Shown here piece after piece: positions 7,581 to 21,718 of a stretch of 64,000 bases of DNA. This DNA is from an uncultured Alphaproteobacteria bacterium (GTDB lineage Bacteria > Pseudomonadota > Alphaproteobacteria > HIMB59): assembly GCA_902575725.1 (NCBI GenBank), contig CACGSS010000001.1:148370-212369 (forward strand), given 5' to 3'. The notes beneath the pieces were generated by a model that was not told where the DNA came from, made no database searches, and worked only from the letters and a program-made list of their open reading frames with translations. The translations under genes and the position numbers were made by a program. Numbering within the stretch: the first letter of the stretch is position 1; each line of letters opens with the position of its first letter.

Positions 7581-8691
7581 AAAATTTTTAGAGTTAGCGA
7601 AAAAATCAAAAGTTATTGTCATTAAAGTTGGCTCGAATATTTTGGTTAACGAAAAGCATGTGCTGAGGAGAAAATGGCTAAACTCCCTCATTGAAGATGT
7701 TAAAGAACTCCAAAAGAGAGAGTCTAAGATAATCATTGTCTCATCTGGTGCAATCGCTTTAGGTAGGAATATACTCTCAAAAAAAAAGTTGACTAATTTG
7801 CATGAAAAGCAGGCTGCTGCATCAATAGGTCAAATACAACTCTCGCAACAATGGCAAAAAGCTTTTGCAAAATTAAATATTCAAAGTTCTCAGATTTTAA
7901 TAACAGCTGAAGATTTAAACGAAAGAAGAAAATATTTGAACATCAGAAATACAATTTACTCTCTCATGGATTTAAATGTTGTTCCAATAATTAATGAAAA
8001 TGATACTACCTCGACAGAAGAAATTCGTTTTGGAGATAATGATAAACTTTCTGCTATGATCGCAAATGCCCTGTCAGCTGAGTTATTAATTTTATTATCT
8101 GATGTGAATGGTCTGTATACTGCAAATCCTAAAAAGTCATTGCAAGCTAAACTGATTACATCTGTTGAAGAGGTTGATCAACAAGTAGAAAAATATATTG
8201 ATAAAGATTTAAGTGAGTTTGGTTCTGGTGGGATGTTGGCAAAAATCAATGCTGCAAAACTCTGTATTCAATCCGGATCCACCATGATCATATCAAATGG
8301 TTTGGTGAATAATCCTTTGAGTAAGATTGATCCTCAATCTTCAACATGGTTTCATCCTTCCAAAAATATTCTGACAAGTCGCCAGCAATGGATTTGGAAT
8401 AGACCAATACAAAAAGCAATTGTCCATATTGACGAAGGGGCCTCAAAAGCACTCAAGAAAAATTCAAGTCTGTTGGCTATCGGTGTAAAGTCAATTGATG
8501 GAAAGTTTTATCGTGGTGATACTGTTTCGATCCATTACAATAAAAAAGAGTTAGCTAGAGGCATGATTAATTATGATTTTCAGGAAATGAACAAAATAAA
8601 AGGTAAAAAATCATCAGAATTCAGTGAAATTCTTGGTTTTGTCCGAGAGGATGAGATAGTTCATAAAGATAACTTGGTGAGATCGAGATGA
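7573..8691 (+). CDS. proB: Glutamate 5-kinase
   Basis: A 372-residue enzyme that phosphorylates glutamate, the first step of proline synthesis. The amino-acid kinase domain shows VIKVGSNIL, VSSGAIALGR and NENDTTSTEEIRFGDNDKLSA. A PUA domain fills the last ~90 residues. The start codon lies within the end of obgE, and the stop overlaps the proA start by four bases (ATGA), so the proline genes are coupled. Confidence 0.95.
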   Translation: MNKKFLELAKKSKVIVIKVGSNILVNEKHVLRRKWLNSLIEDVKELQKRESKIIIVSSGAIALGRNILSKKKLTNLHEKQAAASIGQIQLSQQWQKAFAKLNIQSSQILITAEDLNERRKYLNIRNTIYSLMDLNVVPIINENDTTSTEEIRFGDNDKLSAMIANALSAELLILLSDVNGLYTANPKKSLQAKLITSVEEVDQQVEKYIDKDLSEFGSGGMLAKINAAKLCIQSGSTMIISNGLVNNPLSKIDPQSSTWFHPSKNILTSRQQWIWNRPIQKAIVHIDEGASKALKKNSSLLAIGVKSIDGKFYRGDTVSIHYNKKELARGMINYDFQEMNKIKGKKSSEFSEILGFVREDEIVHKDNLVRSR

Positions 8692-9941
8692 GTGACTATT
8701 TTCAAGAAATTTTAAATCATTCGAAGAGGGCATCGAATGCCATGTCCAAACTATCTGCAGGGGATAGAAGTAGAATTTTAATGAATATTAGTGGTTTTCT
8801 ATTATCTAATAAAAATGAAATTCTAAAAGCTAATCAAGCAGATATAGAAAGAGCTAAATCAAATAATATTTCTGCACCTATGATTAATAGATTAGTTTTG
8901 ACTTCAGAGAAAATAGATCAACTTTCTCGTGACGTTGAGAAAATAGCCCAAATGCAAGATCCCCTTGATCAAACTTTAGAAAGTTGGACCAATGCCACTA
9001 ATGGGTTGCAATTTACAAAAGTCTCAGTGCCTATTGGTGTGATTGGTATTATTTATGAGTCTCGACCTAATGTCACAATAGATGCTGCATGTCTTTGCCT
9101 TAGATCAGGAAATATTTCTATTCTTAGAGGAGGCTCTGAGTGTATCGAAACCAATAAAAAACTTTATGATTGCATTCAAGATGCTTTAAAAGATTTAAAT
9201 TTTGATACTCATCTTGTCTGTTTCATTCAAAATACTGATCGTAGTTTTGTTGAAGAGTTGTTAAAAGCTGAAGGAGATATAGATGTGATTATTCCTCGCG
9301 GGGGAAAATCGTTAATTGAAACAATTTCTAAAAATTCAAAAGTTCCTACAATTAAACATTTGGAAGGTTTGTGTCATACTTTTTGGGATGAAGGATATGA
9401 CAAAGATAAAGCCACTGAAGTCATCGCAAATGCCAAGCTAAGAAGACCAGAGATTTGTGGTGCAACAGAGACCTTACTTATAAACTCTAATAATTCAGCA
9501 GAAGATATTTCATCTGTTTTAGATAATTTAAAATCGCAAGGATGTGAAATTATTGGATGTAGTCGCCTCAAAGATATTTATCCTATCGATCGAGATGCAA
9601 CAGAAGAAGATTGGTCAACTGAATATCTAGATAAGAAAATTACAGTAAAACTAGTTGATAACGTTGAAGAATGTGTAGAGCATATAAACAAATATTCTAG
9701 TGGACATACCGAGAGTTGTTTAAGTAACAATCTACGGTCTATAGAGTATTTCTTTCAAAACTGTAAAAGTGCTATTTTAATGAATAATGCTTCCACTCAA
9801 TTTGCTGATGGAGGGGAATTCGGATTTGGTGCAGAAATAGGTATTTCTACTGACAAACTTCATGTGAGAGGGCCAGTAGGAGCAAAACATCTAACAACAT
9901 TTAAATATCAAGTAATAGGCAATCACACCACAAGGCCTTAA
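8688..9941 (+). CDS. proA: Glutamate-5-semialdehyde dehydrogenase (gamma-glutamyl phosphate reductase)
   Basis: A 417-residue aldehyde-dehydrogenase-superfamily protein that reduces gamma-glutamyl phosphate. Visible are the NADP-binding region (GVIGIIYESRPNVTIDAA), catalytic Cys in LRRPEICGATETLL and the C-terminal RGPVGAKHLTTFK. Full length for the family. It sits directly after proB and overlaps the next frame by one base (TAATG). Confidence 0.96.
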   Translation: MSDYFQEILNHSKRASNAMSKLSAGDRSRILMNISGFLLSNKNEILKANQADIERAKSNNISAPMINRLVLTSEKIDQLSRDVEKIAQMQDPLDQTLESWTNATNGLQFTKVSVPIGVIGIIYESRPNVTIDAACLCLRSGNISILRGGSECIETNKKLYDCIQDALKDLNFDTHLVCFIQNTDRSFVEELLKAEGDIDVIIPRGGKSLIETISKNSKVPTIKHLEGLCHTFWDEGYDKDKATEVIANAKLRRPEICGATETLLINSNNSAEDISSVLDNLKSQGCEIIGCSRLKDIYPIDRDATEEDWSTEYLDKKITVKLVDNVEECVEHINKYSSGHTESCLSNNLRSIEYFFQNCKSAILMNNASTQFADGGEFGFGAEIGISTDKLHVRGPVGAKHLTTFKYQVIGNHTTRP

Positions 9942-10354
9942 TGGAATTCCGTAATAATTTTCAAGAATTAAAATCCCAGATCGAATATCTTAGCTCTTTA
10001 AACAAAGAAGATGTTACTCATATAATCAAATCTTCAATATATGAGTTAGAAAGTTTAAAATTTTTCAATGAAGAAGAATTAAATGAAATTAATAAAGTGA
10101 CTCTTATAAGTGAGCCCTTTAATAACCTTTTCTTTAAATATAACAAAGAGCGTTTGATAAACAAAGGTGTAGTTTACATAGAGGAAGAAAATGATTTGCA
10201 ATTTATTATATCTTTATTTTATTTTTTTAAACAAAGAGTGCCGATTTTATTTCATACAAGTTCAAAATTACAATCACAATTTATAGATATTCTAAACAAA
10301 TTCCTCGAGGAAAATGGTGTCTCTAAAAAATTTTTGAGGAAAATAGATGAATAG
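9941..10354 (+). CDS. Hypothetical protein between proA and nadD
   Basis: A 137-residue protein I cannot name. It has no signal peptide or membrane helix and is rich in Asn, Lys, Phe and Glu. The C-terminal half (SLFYFFKQRVPILF...LQSQFIDILNKFLEENGVSK) faintly recalls the aldehyde-dehydrogenase pattern of a nucleotide-binding strand followed by a helix, so a decayed proA-like fragment is possible; that is weak inference. The frame overlaps proA by one base and nadD by eight, which supports real, coupled translation. Confidence 0.7.
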   Translation: MEFRNNFQELKSQIEYLSSLNKEDVTHIIKSSIYELESLKFFNEEELNEINKVTLISEPFNNLFFKYNKERLINKGVVYIEEENDLQFIISLFYFFKQRVPILFHTSSKLQSQFIDILNKFLEENGVSKKFLRKIDE

Positions 10355-10904
10355 AAAGATTGGACTGTATGGTGGATTTTTTAATCCCTTACACGAGGGA
10401 CACGTTCATGTAATAGAAAGTTCAATAAAAAGTTTAAATCTGAAAAAACTATTTGTCCTTCCCACTTATCAAAATCCTCTTAAGGCTAATCAAAATTTAA
10501 ACTCAATAAATTCTCAATTATCAAATATCCGATCAAAAATTAAAGAGCCGTTAGTAAAAGTTTCTGACTTTGAACATCGTTATAAAATGAAATGTACCTA
10601 TGATGTGTTGCAAAAAATTAAGACTAAATGTGGCCTTAGCTCTTTTTATTTAATTATAGGTCTTGATCAGCTTGGTCATTTTCACGAATGGAAAGAATAT
10701 GAGTGGATTTTAAAAAATATTAGTATTTGCGTTATTTATAGACCGAGATATGATGAATTTATTGAAAATTCAACAGTCCAAAAACAATTCTCCCATTTAT
10801 TTATGCCTAATTTAAATAGTTTTATTAACTGCCCTACTCCTTGTTTCCATATACTTGATAATATAGGTGTAGAGATGTCATCTAGTGAGTTACGAAATTC
10901 TTAA
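10347..10904 (+). CDS. nadD: Nicotinate-nucleotide adenylyltransferase
   Basis: A 185-residue nucleotidyltransferase that makes nicotinate adenine dinucleotide for NAD. The N-terminus GLYGGFFNPLHEGH carries the HxGH-type motif, LPTYQNPLK follows, and the family SS-x-x-(I/L)R motif appears as SSSELRNS at the very end. The protein stops right after this motif, so the usual short C-terminal helix is missing or reduced. It overlaps rsfS by 20 bases. Confidence 0.9.
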   Translation: MNRKIGLYGGFFNPLHEGHVHVIESSIKSLNLKKLFVLPTYQNPLKANQNLNSINSQLSNIRSKIKEPLVKVSDFEHRYKMKCTYDVLQKIKTKCGLSSFYLIIGLDQLGHFHEWKEYEWILKNISICVIYRPRYDEFIENSTVQKQFSHLFMPNLNSFINCPTPCFHILDNIGVEMSSSELRNS

Positions 10905-11253
10905 ACACGATAAAGACCCATCTGTTAAAGCTATAGTCGACAGTCTTGAAGACAATAAGGCTGAAAACATCTCAGTTATTTCCCTCAAAGGAAAGGCAGA
11001 ATTTGCTGAATTCATGATCGTTGCATCCGGGCGATCAAATAAGCATGTGGACTCAGTTTCAGATAAGGTTTACCGATACCTTAAGAAAAATAAACTTTAT
11101 TGCAATAAACCAGAAGGAAAGCCCCTTTGCGACTGGACGGTCATTGATGCTGGACATGTTTTAGTGCATATTTTTAGAAATGAAGTCAGAGAAATATACG
11201 ATTTGGAAAAACTATGGTCTGAAGACTTTAATACTATCAATACTGCCTCTTAA
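10885..11253 (+). CDS. rsfS: Ribosomal silencing factor RsfS (Iojap family)
   Basis: A 122-residue protein with the Iojap core: FAEFMIVASGRSNKHV, then GKPLCDWTVIDAGHVLVHIF and REIYDLEKLW. RsfS binds L14 and blocks 30S joining during starvation. It starts with GTG at 10885 inside nadD. The rlmH gene that often follows in alphaproteobacteria is absent; ctpA comes next after 10 bases. Confidence 0.92.
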   Translation: MSYEILKHDKDPSVKAIVDSLEDNKAENISVISLKGKAEFAEFMIVASGRSNKHVDSVSDKVYRYLKKNKLYCNKPEGKPLCDWTVIDAGHVLVHIFRNEVREIYDLEKLWSEDFNTINTAS

Positions 11254-11263
11254 AAAATCAAAT

Positions 11264-12490
11264 ATGCTAAAAATATTTTATATTTTAATTTTAATCTTTA
11301 ATGCGAATGTCAGTTTTTCTGACACTAAAGAAACCTATAAACAATTAAGTATTTTCAACGAAGTCTATAACCGAGTAAAAAATCAATATGTTGAAGAGGT
11401 AACTGATAAAGAGTTAATAGAAAAAGCTTTGAATGGAATGCTACAGGCTCTAGATCCTCACTCAAGTTTTATGAGTGAAGAAATTTATAAAGAAATGCAG
11501 ATGGACACGTCAGGTTCTTTTGGTGGATTAGGCATCGAAATCACAACAGATAAAGGGTTCATAAAAGTGGTTTCTCCAATTGACGATACCCCTGCTTATA
11601 AAGCTGGAATTTTAGCTGGAGATTATATAACGCATTTAGACGGCACATCAGTAGTTGATATGACTTTAAAGGAAGCAATTGATATTATGAAAGGTGAACC
11701 AGGGACCACTATAACTTTAACAATTTTTAGATCTTCCGAAGAACCATTCGATGTCGATATTAAAAGAGATATAATTAAAGTTGCATCTGTTAAACATCGT
11801 CTAATTAACGATGTGGGATATATAAGAATAATTCAATTTAATGAGCAAACAACAACAGGATTAAAAAAAAGTATAAAAGAACTTGAAGACGGTATTGATC
11901 CTCCAATTGGTTATGTCCTAGATTTAAGAAATAATCCAGGAGGATTATTAAATGAGTCTGTGTCAGTTACAGATATGTTCCTTGATAAAGGAGAAATAGT
12001 TTCAATCAGAGGAAGAGAAAAGAAAGATGTTCAAGTTTACTCTGCTAAAAAAGGGGATCTAATTAATGGAAAACCATTGATTATATTAATCAATGAGGGT
12101 TCTGCTTCGGCGTCTGAAATTGTTGCTGGTGCATTACAAGATCATGATAGGGCAGTAATTATGGGTATAAAGTCATTTGGAAAAGGTTCTGTGCAAACCA
12201 TTATACCTATTGACAGCGGTGCAATCAGACTCACCATCGCAAAGTATTACACACCAAGTGGAGACTCAATACAAGCAGTTGGTATTGAGCCAGATGTTGT
12301 AGTGCCTAGAGCTGAATTAAATGTGATTGATAATAACTTTACGTTTAGAGAATCAGATTATCGAGAAGCTTTAGATAACGAGACAAATGAAGAAAGTGAG
12401 GAGGAAGAGTCCACTGATGATATTCTTGAAAGAGATTATCAGCTATCTCGTGCCATTGATGCAGTCAAAACCATAGCTGTATTAAATTAA
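11264..12490 (+). CDS. ctpA: Carboxy-terminal processing protease (S41)
   Basis: A 408-residue periplasmic serine protease. I place the start at ATG 11264 because it gives a clean signal peptide (MLKIFYILILIFNANVSFS); a longer in-frame start inside rsfS would bury it. A PDZ domain (GFIKVVSPIDDTPAYKAGI) is followed by the S41 domain with LDLRNNPGGLL, nucleophile Ser in GSASASEIVAGAL and catalytic Lys in SFGKGSVQT. It trims C-termini of envelope proteins. The stop overlaps the rppH start. Confidence 0.93.
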   Translation: MLKIFYILILIFNANVSFSDTKETYKQLSIFNEVYNRVKNQYVEEVTDKELIEKALNGMLQALDPHSSFMSEEIYKEMQMDTSGSFGGLGIEITTDKGFIKVVSPIDDTPAYKAGILAGDYITHLDGTSVVDMTLKEAIDIMKGEPGTTITLTIFRSSEEPFDVDIKRDIIKVASVKHRLINDVGYIRIIQFNEQTTTGLKKSIKELEDGIDPPIGYVLDLRNNPGGLLNESVSVTDMFLDKGEIVSIRGREKKDVQVYSAKKGDLINGKPLIILINEGSASASEIVAGALQDHDRAVIMGIKSFGKGSVQTIIPIDSGAIRLTIAKYYTPSGDSIQAVGIEPDVVVPRAELNVIDNNFTFRESDYREALDNETNEESEEEESTDDILERDYQLSRAIDAVKTIAVLN

Positions 12491-12963
12491 TGAAAATAAA
12501 CCCCAAAGATTATCGACCGAATGTTGGTATGATGATTATTAATCAAAATAAAGAAATATTTGTTGGAAAAAGAATAGACCACCCTTCAGAATTTTGGCAA
12601 ATGCCACAAGGTGGGATTGATCCTAAAGAAAAATCTGAATTGGCAGCTCTTAGAGAAATGGAAGAAGAGGTTGGTATTAAAAAAAATAAAGTTAAATTAA
12701 TCTCACAGAGCAAAGACTGGTATTACTATTCTTTACCTAAAGACTTGTCAAAAACTCTTTGGAAAGGTAAATACAAAGGTCAACGTCAAAAATGGTTCTT
12801 GTATGAATTTAAAGGAAGTGAGAAAGATATAAATATTGAAACATCTCACCCTGAATTTTCTGATTATAAATGGGTTAAACCAGATTTCTTGGTTCCCAAC
12901 ATAGTGCCTTTTAAAAAAGCAATTTACGAAAAATTATTAAAAGAATTTAAAGACTATTTATAA
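12490..12963 (+). CDS. rppH: RNA pyrophosphohydrolase (Nudix)
   Basis: A 157-residue Nudix enzyme. The box GGIDPKEKSELAALREMEEEVG-type segment begins near residue 40 after FWQMPQ, the typical RppH lead-in. It removes pyrophosphate from 5'-triphosphorylated RNA and starts decay. The end overlaps the convergent atpC by 10 bases, so there is no room for a separate terminator. Confidence 0.92.
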   Translation: MKINPKDYRPNVGMMIINQNKEIFVGKRIDHPSEFWQMPQGGIDPKEKSELAALREMEEEVGIKKNKVKLISQSKDWYYYSLPKDLSKTLWKGKYKGQRQKWFLYEFKGSEKDINIETSHPEFSDYKWVKPDFLVPNIVPFKKAIYEKLLKEFKDYL

Positions 12964-13319
12964 GTCGGATTATTTACCACTTGTTCAAACGTACCGAGAG
13001 CAGTTTCATTACCCTCTAGTTCTTGATAGGTTTTAGATTGTTGGTAGTTAGAGCTATTAACATCAGACAATGGCTCTATTTGATCTACTAAGACCTCACA
13101 AACCTTTTCTTTAAGCATAACCAAACCACCTGACACAAAGAAACTCTCATCAACTTTGTTTGAAGACATAATTGCCATTTGACCAGGTCGCAAAGAACTG
13201 ATGAACGGAGAATGATTAGGCATTGCAGCAAAATCACCCTCTGCTCCTGGCAAAACTGCCATTTCAACTTCTTTTTCAAAAATCACTTTTTGAGGGGATA
13301 CGACCTTCAAATTAATCAT
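12954..13319 (-). CDS. atpC: ATP synthase F1 epsilon subunit
   Basis: A 121-residue epsilon subunit, last gene of the F1 operon. The beta-sandwich N-terminus MINLKVVSPQKVIFEKEV and GAEGDFAAMPNHSPFISSLRPG are conserved. The C-terminal helical part is short and divergent, so autoinhibition by it may be reduced. It follows atpD by two bases. Confidence 0.93.
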   Translation of the reverse strand: MINLKVVSPQKVIFEKEVEMAVLPGAEGDFAAMPNHSPFISSLRPGQMAIMSSNKVDESFFVSGGLVMLKEKVCEVLVDQIEPLSDVNSSNYQQSKTYQELEGNETALGTFEQVVNNPTYK

Positions 13320-13321
13320 AA

Positions 13322-17716
<4,395 letters not shown>

Positions 17717-17781
17717 TTTGTATAGTTAACCACAATTTTTTATCACATCACTAGGCTAACCGGCATCATACAAATGACGCA

Positions 17782-19854
17782 TCAAGCAATTGATAGTGGA
17801 TCAATATCAATATTTATAAAACGCCTGTATTTAGGGGCTATTTTTGACATTAAGATGCCTATTTTTTTTCTCAAAACCTTATATGTCCTCTCTTTAAAAT
17901 AAAAATTCTCATGAAAGTGCTTCATTTTATAAGGAATCAATGAAGGAACAGGTCCTAATATATCTAGTCTACTCTCTTTGGATATATCAAGAATTTCTTG
18001 GCAAGCCTCTCTTATTGCTGAGACATTAGGGTGAATTAGTTGAATTTGAACAATTTTGTAAAATGGAGGTAAATTGTTATCTTCTCTTCTTTGAAGTTCT
18101 AATTTTATAAATTGATCTCTACTTTGGTTCTTAAGAGAATTGTAAATCGAATGCTTAGGATTGTAGGTTTGAATTAATACTTTACCCCTGTTACCCTCTC
18201 TTCCAGATCTCCCTGCTACTTGTTGCAAAAGCTGGTATGTTTTTTCCATAGCTCTGAAATCAGGACTATATAGACTTGAGTCTGCGTCAATAATATTTAC
18301 TAATTTTAAATTTGGAAAATGAAAAGACTTGCCAATTATTTGTGAGCCAATCAACAGATTAGTCTTTAAATTAAAAATATTTTCAATGATCTCTTTTTTA
18401 TTTTTTTTTGATTTTAATGTGTCACTAGAAAATAATTGATTTGAATATCCAGGAAAAAGACGAGTAATCTCCTCTTGAAGTCTTTCTAAACCTATGCCAA
18501 TCGATATAAATTTTTCAGATGAACACATCTTACATATTTGGTTAGACTCAAAATTATTAGAACAATGATGACAAATGAGTCTATCAATTTTTTTGTGATA
18601 AACTAAATTTACCGCACAATTTTGACACTGTACTGGTGTATGACAACTTACACATATTTTGGATGGAGCATAACCGCGTCTATTAAGAAAAAATAAAACT
18701 TGTCCTTTTTGTTTTAGGATCTTATTTGTTTCATCAAATACTTGTTTTGATATCCAAGCCCTAGAGCTAGGTTTTGATTGATTCATGTCAACAATTTCAA
18801 CTGAAGGTAATTGAGTTTTATGAAATTGATTGGAAAGATGATGAATATGAAATTTTCTCTGATTAGAATTATGAAGGCTCTCTAATGATGGGGACGCGCT
18901 TATTAAAAGACATAAAGCCTTTGAACATTTTGCTTTATATATGGCCATATCTCTTGCTTGATATTTTGGGCCGTCTTCTTGTTTATAAGATGAGTCGTGC
19001 TCTTCATCGCATATAATTAATTTTAAATTCTTGAAAGGAAGTAAAACTGATGACCTTGCTCCAACTAAAACGCATGGTTCACCCGATAAAAGAGATCTTA
19101 TTATTCTAGCTTTTTGAATTTTTGATTGTTTGGAGTGCCAAATAAAGGGTTTACAACCAAAGTATTTAAAAAATCTTTTAGACCATTCTTCAGTTAAAGC
19201 TATCTCTGGTAAAAGTATTAAAGATTGATTTCCCCTAACTAAATTTGACTCAACAGCTTTTAAATACAATTCTGTTTTACCCGAACCTGTAACACCATCT
19301 ATAAGGTGAGCTTGAAAATCATTATTTTTATTTGTTTGAAGTGATTTAAAAATATTTTCTTGATCAGGGTTTAAAGAGATATTTTGCGCCATGCCATCAA
19401 AAATAAAACTATCTATAGTTTGTGATATTTTTTTTTCTTCTAATAATTTCTGCCAATCTTTTTTTGATAGATTGTATTTATCAATGAGATTTTTTTGAGT
19501 TTCATAAATTTTATTTTTAAAAAGATAATAATTTTTTAATTGTGTATTAGGAAATTGTTGTAATGCCATTTTCAAAACCATACCTAAATCTATGAAGCAA
19601 TGTATTGACACATACTTGTAAAAATCAATATTTTCTGTGCAAACAGCAAATTGATAATAATTACTTATTGAAAGTACTTTTTTGAGATCGAATTTTAAAT
19701 CTTTAATGTTTGTTTGAGATATAATTACTCCTGATGATTTTCTTTTTCTTAAAGGAATTTCAACAATAGAGCCTACCTCAATAGAATGTGAGTATTTATA
19801 AGTCAGGCTCTCATTTATTTGCCCTATCGGCATAACTTGGTAGTAATAATCCAT
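17782..19854 (-). CDS. priA: Primosomal protein N' (replication restart helicase)
   Basis: A 690-residue superfamily 2 helicase. The N-terminal DNA-binding domain (residues 1-~100) is followed by Walker A GVTGSGKTELYLKA, DEEH box ICDEEHDSSYKQ, a zinc-binding region with cysteine pairs (CVSCHTPVQCQNC, CHHCSNNF, CKMC) and the motif QQVAGRSGREGN. It reloads the replisome at stalled forks. It lies 65 bases upstream of atpH on the same strand, the usual alphaproteobacterial neighbourhood. Confidence 0.95.
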   Translation of the reverse strand: MDYYYQVMPIGQINESLTYKYSHSIEVGSIVEIPLRKRKSSGVIISQTNIKDLKFDLKKVLSISNYYQFAVCTENIDFYKYVSIHCFIDLGMVLKMALQQFPNTQLKNYYLFKNKIYETQKNLIDKYNLSKKDWQKLLEEKKISQTIDSFIFDGMAQNISLNPDQENIFKSLQTNKNNDFQAHLIDGVTGSGKTELYLKAVESNLVRGNQSLILLPEIALTEEWSKRFFKYFGCKPFIWHSKQSKIQKARIIRSLLSGEPCVLVGARSSVLLPFKNLKLIICDEEHDSSYKQEDGPKYQARDMAIYKAKCSKALCLLISASPSLESLHNSNQRKFHIHHLSNQFHKTQLPSVEIVDMNQSKPSSRAWISKQVFDETNKILKQKGQVLFFLNRRGYAPSKICVSCHTPVQCQNCAVNLVYHKKIDRLICHHCSNNFESNQICKMCSSEKFISIGIGLERLQEEITRLFPGYSNQLFSSDTLKSKKNKKEIIENIFNLKTNLLIGSQIIGKSFHFPNLKLVNIIDADSSLYSPDFRAMEKTYQLLQQVAGRSGREGNRGKVLIQTYNPKHSIYNSLKNQSRDQFIKLELQRREDNNLPPFYKIVQIQLIHPNVSAIREACQEILDISKESRLDILGPVPSLIPYKMKHFHENFYFKERTYKVLRKKIGILMSKIAPKYRRFINIDIDPLSIA

Positions 19855-19888
19855 TTTAAATTTTGATTCTAGTTTATAATATAATGTA

Positions 19889-20869
19889 ATGAATTTTATT
19901 GAACTATTAGAACAGTTAAAAATAGATAAATCCTCAATACAAGACTTTGATAAATGGGCGACTTATTTAAAAGACATAAAAGGTCACTCGGAAAATACAT
20001 ATAGATCGTACTGCTTTGATGTATGTGATTTTTTAATTTTCTTTAAATTCTATAATGGAAATTCCATATCTTTATCAAATTTAAAAGATTTAAATTTGCA
20101 GACATTTAGGGCTTGGTTAGCAGATCTCAGTGAGCATAGAAAATATCAAAATATTTATAAAAAACCATTATCAGCAAGATCAAGGAGGAGAGCGATTAGT
20201 TCTATTAAAAATTTTTTTAAGTATTCATCTCTAAATAATGATTTATATAAAGTTGCTTATAGTGAGGTTCAATTATTAAAAAATCCAAAAATTCCAAGAT
20301 CCCTTCCTAAACCTATAGCAGAGGGAGATATTGAGCTTTTAATTAAAGAATTAAAAAAAATATCAAAAAAAAGCTGGGTTCAAAAAAGAAATATAGCTCT
20401 GCTTTATCTTTTGTACGGATGTGGGCTAAGAATTAATGAGGCCCTCTCTATTACTAAAAGCCATTTAATTGATAAAAATTCTCTTACTATCTTGGGCAAA
20501 GGTAATAAAGAGAGATTAGTGCCAGTTCTTGATATTGTTGCTAACTCATTAGAAAATTATCTTAAAGAAATACCATATGATTTGCCAAGCGATGTTTCGA
20601 TATTTGTGGGAGATAGAGGTAATCCGCTTAAAGCCTCTGCTTTCCAAAGAGATTTGAAGAATGCCAGAGTTAATTTGGGGCTACCAAAAACAGCAACACC
20701 TCACTCATTAAGACATAGTTTTGCAACTCACCTATTAAAAAATGGTGGGGATTTAAGAATAATTCAAGAATTACTGGGACATAGTTCGTTGTCTACAACT
20801 CAAATATACACTGAAGTAGATGACATAAGTTTAGAAAAAACTTATAAAGAAAAAAACCCTAGTAAATAA
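19889..20869 (+). CDS. xerC: Tyrosine recombinase, XerC type
   Basis: A 326-residue site-specific recombinase. The N-terminal SAM-like domain contains FRAWLADL and LSARSRRRAISSIKNFF, as in XerC. The catalytic residues are R in GCGLRINEAL, K in GKGNKERLVPV, H-x-x-R in HSLRHSFATHLL, H in LLGHSSLSTTQIY and the nucleophile Tyr in TQIYTEVD. It resolves chromosome dimers with a partner recombinase. The gene next to priA and its length argue for the housekeeping Xer protein, not a phage integrase. It could still act in trans on tRNA-linked elements at 30-33 kb. Confidence 0.88.
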   Translation: MNFIELLEQLKIDKSSIQDFDKWATYLKDIKGHSENTYRSYCFDVCDFLIFFKFYNGNSISLSNLKDLNLQTFRAWLADLSEHRKYQNIYKKPLSARSRRRAISSIKNFFKYSSLNNDLYKVAYSEVQLLKNPKIPRSLPKPIAEGDIELLIKELKKISKKSWVQKRNIALLYLLYGCGLRINEALSITKSHLIDKNSLTILGKGNKERLVPVLDIVANSLENYLKEIPYDLPSDVSIFVGDRGNPLKASAFQRDLKNARVNLGLPKTATPHSLRHSFATHLLKNGGDLRIIQELLGHSSLSTTQIYTEVDDISLEKTYKEKNPSK

Positions 20870-20871
20870 AT

Positions 20872-21636
20872 TTAGATTTTACCTCTAACTATAAAATGAG
20901 GATTGATTATATCTTTCTTTGAATATTTTAACCTATTACCTTTTAGGTCTTTTACAGTACCACCTGCTCCCTCTACTACCGCTTGTGCTGCTGCAGTATC
21001 CCATTCAGAAGTAGGTCCCAGCCTAGGATATAAATCTGCCAAACCCTCTGCTATCATACAAAACTTTAAAGAACTACCGGCTTGTAGAGTATCAAAATTA
21101 TTGAACTGAGATAAATAAGTTTTAGTCTCATTATTGAGATGACTTCTGCTCGTAACAATCTTTAATTTATCGGATGGTGATTGCACAGAAATAGATTTGA
21201 TATTGTTATTTAATAACTTGTATGAACCTTTGTTCACACCCCCAAAAAATAATGTCTTATCTTTTGGAATGTAAACAAACCCCTGGGTGGGATAATTGTT
21301 ATTAATCAAAGCAATATTAATTGTAAATTCACCATTCTTATTGATAAATTCTTTAGTACCATCCAAAGGATCAACTAACCAGTATTTTGGCTCATCAGTG
21401 TACTTTTGCTCGCCCTCCTCTGAAATTATGGGGTAAGCTGAAATAGATGATAATAAATCAGAAATGTGTTCATGTGATGCTAAATCTGCTTCTGTTAATG
21501 GACTTTTATCGTCTTTAAATTCAATACTGTGATCATAATTATCATAAATATTAAGAATTTTTTGGGAACATAACTCAAGATTTTCAGTGATTTCATTGAA
21601 AAACTCAAATTGTCGTATTATGTTATTATTTGTCAT
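20872..21636 (-). CDS. cysQ: 3'(2'),5'-bisphosphate nucleotidase CysQ
   Basis: A 254-residue inositol-monophosphatase-fold enzyme that hydrolyses PAP to AMP and phosphate. Metal-binding motifs: ISEEGEQ near residue 70, WLVDPLDGTKEFI near 85, and GPTSEWDTAAAQAVVEGAGG near the C-terminus. It is divergent from cysD across 82 bases. PAP is the by-product of PAPS use, so it fits with the APS kinase next door. Confidence 0.93.
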   Translation of the reverse strand: MTNNNIIRQFEFFNEITENLELCSQKILNIYDNYDHSIEFKDDKSPLTEADLASHEHISDLLSSISAYPIISEEGEQKYTDEPKYWLVDPLDGTKEFINKNGEFTINIALINNNYPTQGFVYIPKDKTLFFGGVNKGSYKLLNNNIKSISVQSPSDKLKIVTSRSHLNNETKTYLSQFNNFDTLQAGSSLKFCMIAEGLADLYPRLGPTSEWDTAAAQAVVEGAGGTVKDLKGNRLKYSKKDIINPHFIVRGKI

Positions 21637-21718
21637 TTTTTTAAAAATTTACTTTTTTTTATATACATTTAGATTATTTTTTGTATTTTTTCAATAATAC
21701 GACAAATGGTCAATTATA

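Noticed and set aside
19889..20869. Phage integrase linked to the tRNA-Arg cassettes
   Set aside because: It is 10 kb away, beside priA, and has housekeeping XerC features; a trans role is possible but not shown.
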